From assembly GCA_038522735.1 (NCBI GenBank), contig JBCBJX010000120.1, positions 1-7,902 on the forward strand: a stretch of DNA of 7,902 nt. The letters are read 5' to 3'. Shown piece after piece: positions 1-4,443 of this stretch. Both the position numbers and the translations under genes were made by a program. A model generated the notes under the pieces. That model was not told the origin of the DNA. It ran no database searches and saw only the letters and a program-made list of their open reading frames with translations. Source of the DNA: JBCBJX01 sp038522735 (GTDB taxonomy: Bacteria; Pseudomonadota; Alphaproteobacteria; Caulobacterales; Parvularculaceae). The number at the start of each line of letters is the position of its first letter. The stretch's first letter is position 1.

Positions 1-950
1 AGGGAATCGATCGCCTTCTGATAGGCGGCCATGTCGAGCCGGCCGATCGCCTCCGTCGACTGGGCGATGTCGAAATAGAGGATCGCGACCTCGCGGTCGG
101 TCGGCCGGATCGATTTCTCGCCGCCCGACTGCATGAAGCGGATGACGTTGTCTGAGAACTGCCGGGAAAGCGCCCGCAGCTTCTCCATCTCAGCGCTTTT
201 GCGCTCAATGATGAAGTCCTGATAGCGGATGCGGTGCTGCAGATTGTACTGGGAGGAAAGATCCCGGACGGTCGTGTTGTAGAGAAGATTTCCGACGACG
301 GCCCCGATCACGGCCGTCACGAGGATCGAAATGAAATGGAGCGCGTGGGCGACGTAATCCGACCCCGGAGATAGCGCGACGAAGGCGACGAAGGGCAGCG
401 TGATGATCGAAAGCGAGATCAGCCGGTTCTTCGTGTCGTAAGGCAACAGAAGCGAGCCGAGCATGATCTGGATGATGCCGGTGTAGTAAATGCCCCCCGC
501 CCCGGTCGTCTCCATCATCATGACGCTCCGCCCGGCGCTCAGGAGCAAAAGCGCGCTGTGGGAGAAGAGGATGTACCGGCTGAGATCGACGTCCTTCAGC
601 CGCCAGATGAGAAGATAGCCGCCCGCCGCGATATAAGAGCACGACGCGAGACGGATCAGGAAGAACTCAGTGAACCGCTCGGAGAAGAAAAAGAACTCGA
701 CGACGACGTAACAGGCGTAGATCGGGATCCCGAGATAGAAGATGATCTGCTTCAGACGGGACTTCCAGATCGACTTGATCTCGTCCCGGATGAAGGTCTC
801 CTTCGCCGAGACGTCGAGCTTTTCGAGCGAGGGAAATGCGCGCTCATCGTCGAGGGCGGCCGCGGCGCGGCTCATCTCGTGAAAGCCTTCCGCGCCGTCC
901 TCGAACGTCCAGTTGAGATGAGGCGCGCTCACCGGCGAACCGCCTTCCAT
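1..950 (-). CDS. Membrane-bound class III adenylate/guanylate cyclase, N-terminal part (3' end beyond the window)
   Basis: This is an open frame running off the left edge, with about 316 codons visible from ATG at 950. Residues 1-68 are polar and probably cytoplasmic. About six hydrophobic segments follow (near 69-89, 97-116, 126-139, 154-170, 177-194 and 202-224), then a charged linker that could be helical or coiled (225-275). The start of a class III cyclase catalytic domain follows: EVAILYFDIAQSTE, with D294 in the place of the first metal-binding Asp of the family (compare FADI..FT). The second metal Asp and the substrate-specifying residues lie outside the window, so ATP versus GTP cannot be judged. 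The family makes cAMP or cGMP from the NTP; the divergent Crp-type gene favours cAMP. The start is uncertain. ATG 950 has a poor ribosome site, GTG 932 follows GGAAGGCGG and overlaps the stop of a small upstream ORF, and ATG 875 is a third option. Family assignment is fairly secure; the ligand sensed by the membrane part is unknown. Confidence 0.85.
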   Translation of the reverse strand, partial: MEGGSPVSAPHLNWTFEDGAEGFHEMSRAAAALDDERAFPSLEKLDVSAKETFIRDEIKSIWKSRLKQIIFYLGIPIYACYVVVEFFFFSERFTEFFLIRLASCSYIAAGGYLLIWRLKDVDLSRYILFSHSALLLLSAGRSVMMMETTGAGGIYYTGIIQIMLGSLLLPYDTKNRLISLSIITLPFVAFVALSPGSDYVAHALHFISILVTAVIGAVVGNLLYNTTVRDLSSQYNLQHRIRYQDFIIERKSAEMEKLRALSRQFSDNVIRFMQSGGEKSIRPTDREVAILYFDIAQSTEAIGRLDMAAYQKAIDS

Positions 951-1000
951 CGGACCGCGGGGCGTCGCCGCTCGGGCGCGCCGGGTTTCCTCATCGCCAT
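929..1000 (-). CDS. Possible 23-residue leader ORF upstream of the cyclase
   Basis: On the minus strand ATG at 1000 is preceded by AAGGGGG five bases upstream, the strongest Shine-Dalgarno match near the cyclase start. The ORF encodes a very basic peptide (MAMRKPGAPERRR, then PAVRWKAVRR) and stops at TGA 931-929. That stop overlaps a GTG (932-930) in frame with the cyclase as GTGA, the usual geometry of translational coupling. The cyclase ATG at 950 lies inside this ORF in another frame. It may be a leader peptide controlling cyclase translation, a real micro-protein, or chance. No homologue is recognised. Confidence 0.35.
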   Translation of the reverse strand: MAMRKPGAPERRRPAVRWKAVRR

Positions 1001-1005
1001 CGCGT

Positions 1006-1012
1006 CCCCCTT
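1006..1012 (-). promoter_or_regulatory. Strong ribosome binding site ahead of the leader ORF
   Basis: Reading the minus strand, AAGGGGG is followed by ACGCG and then ATG at 1000. It is a better match to the 16S 3' end than anything in front of the three candidate cyclase starts, which is the main argument that ribosomes load at the leader ORF. Confidence 0.45.
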
Positions 1013-1076
1013 CAAGCCGCTGCGATCGACCGTTTTTACGTTGTTTTTCAGGGGCGACTGACGCGCCCGTTTCGGG

Positions 1077-1106
1077 ATAATACCCTCTTGCGCTGCGTTG
1101 CGTCCA
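1077..1106 (-). promoter_or_regulatory. Candidate sigma-70 promoter for the cyclase transcript
   Basis: On the minus strand TGGACG (1106-1101) is followed after 18 bases by TATTAT (1082-1077). This gives four of six matches to TTGACA and a good -10 box in an otherwise GC-rich spacer. It would place the transcript start near 1070, about 70 bases before the leader ATG. On the plus strand the same AT-rich patch reads GATAAT (1076-1081), so it could instead serve the regulator gene; I see no convincing -35 box for that. Confidence 0.3.
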
Positions 1107-1146
1107 CGGCGCCGCCCGGCCGCTCTTTCGCGGCGATGGAGTCGGC

Positions 1147-1836
1147 ATGACTGCAATGCACACGACCCGCGCCGGGGCCAACCGGCTGCAGGACGAAACC
1201 TGGGACCTCCTCTGCGAGGCGGGGGCCCGGGTTCGCTACAAGAAGGGTCAGGAGATTTTCCAGGAGGGCGAGACGGGCGACAGCCTGTTCCTCGTCACGT
1301 CCGGGCTCGTGCGGATCGTCCTTTACAGCGCCGGCGGCAAGGGCTCGATCGTGTCGTTTCTCGGGCCGCGGGAGATTATTGGAGAAGTCGGCTGCATCAC
1401 CGGCGCGCCGCGGACGGCGACCGTCGAATGCGCCGAGAACGTCGAAGGCCACCTGGTTTCACAGGCCGAACTCTTCCGGGTGCTCGGCCGGTCCGAGGCG
1501 GCGGTGCGCGATCTGCTTACGATGCTCTGCCATCGCCTGCGGCGCACGGACGGCGCGTTTCAGCGGGTCTCCGCTCTCAGCATGAAAGGCCGGCTCGCGG
1601 GCGCCCTCCTCGCCCTCGCCGAGCAGTACGGCGAGGACCATGGCGACGGCACCCTCGTCCGGCTCGCCGTCACGCAGTCGGATATCGGCGCGTTCTCCGG
1701 CCTCAGCCGGGAAAACACGAGCCGCATCCTCTCCGGCTGGCGTAAGGCGGGCCTCATCGCCTTCGCGGCCGACAAACGGTCGATCATCCTGAACGACCCC
1801 GACGCCCTCGCCGAGATCGCCGACTTCGACTGGTGA
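1147..1836 (+). CDS. Crp/Fnr-family cyclic-nucleotide-binding transcription regulator
   Basis: The protein has 229 residues, a normal length for the family. Residues about 19-115 form the cyclic-nucleotide-binding beta-roll (KKGQEIFQEGETGDSLFLVTSG). Its phosphate-binding cassette, GEVGCITGAPRTA at 79-91, keeps the Gly-Glu and Arg-Thr-Ala pattern of cAMP binders (E. coli CRP has GEL...RSA). A dimerisation helix lies near 117-160, followed by a winged helix-turn-helix at 173-205. The recognition helix SRENTSRIL (187-195) matches CRP SRETVGRIL at the Arg, Glu and Arg that read TGTGA half-sites. No Fnr-type N-terminal cysteine cluster is present. ATG 1147 follows GGAG (1138-1141) at five bases; ATG 1156 is an alternative. 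The gene is divergent from the membrane cyclase, suggesting that the cyclase product is its ligand. cAMP binding is inferred from the motif and not proven. Confidence 0.9.
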   Translation: MTAMHTTRAGANRLQDETWDLLCEAGARVRYKKGQEIFQEGETGDSLFLVTSGLVRIVLYSAGGKGSIVSFLGPREIIGEVGCITGAPRTATVECAENVEGHLVSQAELFRVLGRSEAAVRDLLTMLCHRLRRTDGAFQRVSALSMKGRLAGALLALAEQYGEDHGDGTLVRLAVTQSDIGAFSGLSRENTSRILSGWRKAGLIAFAADKRSIILNDPDALAEIADFDW

Positions 1837-1840
1837 GGCT

Positions 1841-1865
1841 CGCCGGGCCCGCGCACCGGCCGGCG
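1841..1865 (+). terminator. Weak hairpin after the Crp-type gene
   Basis: CGCCGG (1841-1846) pairs with CCGGCG (1860-1865) across a 13-base loop, just after the regulator's stop codon. No run of T follows, so a classical intrinsic terminator is not supported. It could slow polymerase or protect the mRNA end. Confidence 0.2.
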
Positions 1866-1904
1866 GCGAATACTTCGTCTGAAACCTGAAGAAACCGCAG
1901 CGGG

Positions 1905-1920
1905 TGTGCCGGTCAGCACA
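1905..1920. promoter_or_regulatory. CRP-like palindromic operator TGTGC-N6-GCACA
   Basis: TGTGC (1905-1909) and GCACA (1916-1920) form a perfect inverted repeat with a six-base spacer, the spacing and core of CRP sites (TGTGA-N6-TCACA). It lies about 70 bases before the GTG of the next gene and downstream of a Crp-type gene whose recognition helix keeps the three residues that read TGTGA. The fifth base differs from the E. coli consensus on both sides. A site for this regulator or a paralogue is a reasonable inference. Confidence 0.5.
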
Positions 1921-1958
1921 TCCGCCCGACGCCGTTCGAGGGAGCATCACGCAAGCGA

Positions 1959-1973
1959 TTTGCTGAACGCAAA
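1959..1973. repeat. Inverted repeat TTTGC-TGAAC-GCAAA next to a ribosome site
   Basis: This perfect five-base inverted repeat has a five-base loop and ends four bases before the AAGGA ribosome site (1977-1981) of the gene at 1991. It could be a second operator or a small 5'-UTR hairpin. It is short enough to be chance. Confidence 0.25.
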
Positions 1974-1990
1974 CAGAAGGATCGTCTCCC

Positions 1991-2626
1991 GTGATCGCCC
2001 AGAACGCCGCCGCACCCGCCGCTCGTCGCGAAGACCTGGCCGGCCCCTTCACGACCCTGATCGACCTCGAAGGAGAGACCGAGGAGGACGCCCTGGCGCA
2101 GTTCTTCCGGACTGTCGTCGAACCCTTCGCGGACGGCGAGACGGAGGCGATCACCCTCCGCATGCAGGTGACGGACGTCGCGCGCTCGCTCATTGGCCGG
2201 GAGACCAAGCTCGGCCGGCTTCTGCGCGAGCAGGCGGGACGCCAGTTCGCAGCCCGTCCGCTGTTCGTTTTCGACCGTCGCGAGGCCGCCGCAGGGGTGC
2301 TCGCTTGGCTTGGCCACGCCGACGCCGCCTCCGCTCTCGCCGCCGCCAATGACGCAGGATCGCGGGAGCCGCCGCTCGCCGGCGCGTTCAAGCTCACCGA
2401 GGCGGTCAACGATCTCTTCTGGGCGGTTTTCAACTGGGAGCACTATCCCGCCTGGCTCGGCGCGCAGAGCGGCGATCACGGACTTATTTTCTACACGGAC
2501 TTCCAAAACGCGCGCCCTATCGGCGACCATCCGTCGAAGACGACGTTTCAGTCACGCCGACCGCCCGCAAACGGCGCGTCGGAGCGGACGTGCAAGTGCG
2601 CCAAGTCGCCGACTTTCGGACGCTAG
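1991..2626 (+). CDS. Hypothetical protein of 211 residues
   Basis: I do not recognise this family. The start is GTG 1991, nine bases after AAGGA (1977-1981). There is no signal peptide or membrane segment, so it is probably cytoplasmic. Residues 20-80 are acidic and look mixed alpha/beta (PFTTLIDLEGETEEDALAQF). Residues 90-120 are Ala/Leu-rich helix. Residues 132-172 hold the most distinctive stretch, dense in aromatics (DLFWAVFNWEHYPAWLG, then HGLIFYTDF). The last 30 residues are basic and polar with a CKC pair (201-203) and look disordered. Evidence that it is real: good codon structure throughout, a ribosome site, and a stop codon shared with its convergent neighbour. The CRP-like palindrome at 1905-1920 makes it a candidate target of the adjacent regulator. 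Its function is unknown. Confidence 0.75.
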   Translation: MIAQNAAAPAARREDLAGPFTTLIDLEGETEEDALAQFFRTVVEPFADGETEAITLRMQVTDVARSLIGRETKLGRLLREQAGRQFAARPLFVFDRREAAAGVLAWLGHADAASALAAANDAGSREPPLAGAFKLTEAVNDLFWAVFNWEHYPAWLGAQSGDHGLIFYTDFQNARPIGDHPSKTTFQSRRPPANGASERTCKCAKSPTFGR

Positions 2627-2641
2627 AACTTGAACGTCCGA
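2616..2641. terminator. Inverted repeat around a shared CTAG stop; possible bidirectional terminator
   Basis: TCGGACG (2616-2622) and CGTCCGA (2635-2641) form a perfect seven-base stem with a 12-base loop. The loop begins with CTAG, whose TAG ends the gene on each strand (plus 2624-2626, minus 2625-2623). Symmetry and position between convergent genes suit a two-way terminator. No T-tract follows on either strand, so the termination role is inferred. Confidence 0.4.
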
Positions 2642-3501
2642 CCGAGGCGCTGGAGGCGAAGCGGGATGTTGCTCGGCTCCATCTCGATCGTCCATTCCTC
2701 TCGGGCGCCGACGGTCAGCGCTTTTGTTTCCTCAAGGATCGTATAGCCGGGGATCTCAAAGCGGACGACGATTTCGCCTTGCCGCTCACCCTTGCCCGCC
2801 GGGATCCCGACCGGCAGGACCAGGACGCTCGGATCATCCTCGTCGAGACGGGCGTTCGGACCGAGGATGTCGTATTTGCGTTTCGTGTTCGGATTATAGA
2901 CCCGCGCGCGGGCGTCGCCCATGCGGGCGGTGTCGATGAGGTTTTCCGGCACGCCCTTCGACATGGTCACTCGGAAGATGATCTCATAGCGGTTGGCGGC
3001 CGTCGCCCGCATGGACGTCCGCTCGACAAGGCGCGGAGCGGGCTGGCCGTTGAACGTCCCGACGCCTTCAGCGTGACCGTCGAGCGCCTCCGTCGGCGCT
3101 GAGATTTCCTCCAGATAGATGGCGTCCGCTGCATCGTCGCCGACGGCGTCCGCTGAAACGCCGGTGTCGGCGGGCGAGAGCGTCACGAGCGCGGCCAGAA
3201 GACCGAAGCCCTGCGCGAAGGCGCCCTGACGGGTCACCGGCTGAAAGTAAAAGACCGAACCGGCGCCGATGCCGCTGAGGATCAGGAGGAGGCCGAGGAT
3301 GGAGGGCGCCGGCAGACCGAGGGTCGAGGTGACCTCCCACATCCACTGGTTGAAGACGTAAAGTGAGGATGAGTTGGGCTTCATGAAGAAGTCCGCGAGC
3401 GCCGCGATCAGAATGCCGAGGCCGCCGAAGACGGCGAGCCCGACATAGTCCCAGACCCCGAACTGCCCGGAAACGAGACCTTTGTTTTCACCATACGCCA
3501 T
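2623..3501 (-). CDS. Hypothetical membrane protein with a C-terminal beta-rich domain
   Basis: The protein has 292 residues and belongs to no family I recognise. Three hydrophobic segments are visible: 17-39 (VGLAVFGGLGILIAALADFF), 66-86 (SILGLLLILSGIGAGSVFYF) and a weaker one at 93-109. A low-complexity acidic linker follows (110-135), then a soluble region at about 140-292. That region has alternating hydrophobic and polar residues suggestive of a beta-sandwich (RYEIIFRVTM; GEIVVRFEIPGY; EEWTIEMEPSNI). ATG 3501 is well supported by GGAGGG five bases upstream. There is no classical cleavable signal; the first helix probably anchors it in the inner membrane. It lies in the same direction as the histidine phosphatase gene, 89 bases downstream of it, with its own candidate promoter in the gap. 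It shares a CTAG stop with the convergent gene at 1991-2626. No enzymatic motif is visible. Confidence 0.8.
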   Translation of the reverse strand: MAYGENKGLVSGQFGVWDYVGLAVFGGLGILIAALADFFMKPNSSSLYVFNQWMWEVTSTLGLPAPSILGLLLILSGIGAGSVFYFQPVTRQGAFAQGFGLLAALVTLSPADTGVSADAVGDDAADAIYLEEISAPTEALDGHAEGVGTFNGQPAPRLVERTSMRATAANRYEIIFRVTMSKGVPENLIDTARMGDARARVYNPNTKRKYDILGPNARLDEDDPSVLVLPVGIPAGKGERQGEIVVRFEIPGYTILEETKALTVGAREEWTIEMEPSNIPLRLQRLGRTFKF

Positions 3502-3544
3502 TGAAGCCCTCCACGCCCGTTCGCCGGCCCCTCCCGGCCCGGTC

Positions 3545-3560
3545 GTTATACCGTTAACGG
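3545..3560 (-). promoter_or_regulatory. Possible promoter/operator: TATAAC box beside the palindrome CCGTTAACGG
   Basis: The perfect ten-base palindrome CCGTTAACGG (3551-3560) is directly followed on the minus strand by TATAAC (3550-3545), a plausible -10 box 44 bases before the ATG of the membrane protein. No good -35 box is seen 17 bases upstream (TAGCCC), so an activator-dependent promoter, or chance, is possible. The short AT-rich island stands out from its GC-rich surroundings. Confidence 0.3.
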
Positions 3561-3590
3561 CCGCAGGGGGCTATGGCGGGACGGCGGCGC

Positions 3591-4322
3591 TCAGGCGCGC
3601 GGGCGCACGCCGCCGAAATCGACGTCGAACAAGTGTTCGAGAGCGGTCTTCGGCAGGCCGTGTTTCACCATGTCGTAGGGCGTCACGTTCATCGACTTGA
3701 GGATGATCCGCTCCAGCTGCAGACCGCCGTCGTCGTCCGGGGTGATGTCGACGTCGAGAACGTTCACGCAGGCGAGGTCCTGCTCAAAGGCGGCGACGGT
3801 GGAAAGGCCGCCGCCCGTCGCCCAGCCGAGAAGAAGGCGATTGATCCCCTCATGGGCGACGACGAGGGCGACGCGCCAGTCCCGCTCGGTGCAGAGCCGC
3901 CGGATCGCGTCGCTCGCCCGCGCCTCGGCGTCAGCGAACAGCTCGCCGTTCGGCAGAAACTCCGCACCCGGCGCATCAGCGTCGTCGAAACAGAAGGCGA
4001 GGCGGGCGGCGAGTTCCTGTTTTTCAAGCGCCTCGTAATATCGGCCGCTTCGCAACTCCTCGAGGCCCGGCTCATCCTCCAGGTCCGGCGGCGCATCGTT
4101 TGCGGCGAGCACCAGCTCGGCCGTGCGACGTGTCCGTTTGAGGCCGGATGATACGGCGATGTCGAACGGAATTTCGCTCAGCGCCTCGCCGGCGGCGCGG
4201 GCCTGCGCCTCGCCCTCCTCGGTCAGAACCGCCTCCCGCGGGTCTTTGAGGCCGGGCGCAAAATAATCGACATGGCCGTGGCGCATCAGGAAGATGCGAC
4301 GGCGTCCGGGGCGTGGCGCCAT
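3591..4322 (-). CDS. Histidine phosphatase family protein (phosphoglycerate mutase-like)
   Basis: The protein has 243 residues. The RHG signature is at 13-17 (MRHGH), with H15 expected to carry the phosphoryl group and R14 to bind phosphate. The second phosphate-pocket arginine is R63 in SSGLKRTRRTAE. The acid residue is probably in GLEELRSG (E88/E89), and the second catalytic histidine is H157 in VVAHEGINRLLL. All key residues of branch-1 histidine phosphatases are therefore present. The family is broad (phosphosugar, phosphoprotein and cofactor phosphatases), so the substrate cannot be read from sequence. ATG 4322 leaves only 12 residues before RHG, normal for the family. Its ribosome site (AGAGGA, about 11 bases upstream) is rather distant. 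There is no signal peptide, so it is cytoplasmic. The gene is divergent from the TPR-VanY gene and upstream of the membrane protein gene in the same direction. Confidence 0.9.
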   Translation of the reverse strand: MAPRPGRRRIFLMRHGHVDYFAPGLKDPREAVLTEEGEAQARAAGEALSEIPFDIAVSSGLKRTRRTAELVLAANDAPPDLEDEPGLEELRSGRYYEALEKQELAARLAFCFDDADAPGAEFLPNGELFADAEARASDAIRRLCTERDWRVALVVAHEGINRLLLGWATGGGLSTVAAFEQDLACVNVLDVDITPDDDGGLQLERIILKSMNVTPYDMVKHGLPKTALEHLFDVDFGGVRPRA

Positions 4323-4415
4323 TTTGATACGGGTCCTCTCGGCAACGGGCGAGGAATAGCGCGCGCTTGGACCCGGACAAGTCTCGCACTCGCGGAAACG
4401 AGTTGTTAAGGTCGA

Positions 4416-4425
4416 CGAACGTTCG
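4416..4425. repeat. Palindrome CGAACGTTCG in the divergent intergenic region
   Basis: This perfect ten-base palindrome lies 18 bases before the ATG at 4444 and about 95 bases from the histidine phosphatase start. It could be a repressor site covering the start region of the TPR-VanY mRNA. No clear -35/-10 pair is visible in the 121-base gap, so this is only a candidate. Confidence 0.25.
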
Positions 4426-4443
4426 GTTCGGGGCACACTCGCG

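Noticed and set aside
558..1061. Plus-strand open frame of 167 codons
   Set aside because: It is antisense to the cyclase, whose membrane helices and catalytic motif are clear on the minus strand. The product is charged and motif-free.
1051..1068. GGGCG/CGCCC inverted repeat between the cyclase and the regulator
   Set aside because: A five-base GC stem with a seven-base loop is common by chance at this composition, and no T-tract or promoter context supports it.
1147..1836. Reading the regulator as an oxygen-sensing Fnr
   Set aside because: The N-terminal cysteine cluster needed for the iron-sulfur centre is absent, and the phosphate-binding cassette is of the cyclic-nucleotide type.
1459..2433. 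Long minus-strand open frame of 324 codons
   Set aside because: It lies antisense to the Crp-type gene and the 211-residue gene. Its product is Arg/Ala/Ser-rich with no recognisable motif, as expected of a GC-rich shadow frame.
4406..4419. Possible CtrA box (TTAA-N7-TTAA)
   Set aside because: TTAA is present at 4406-4409, but the second half reads GAAC and does not match. It is only a half-site.
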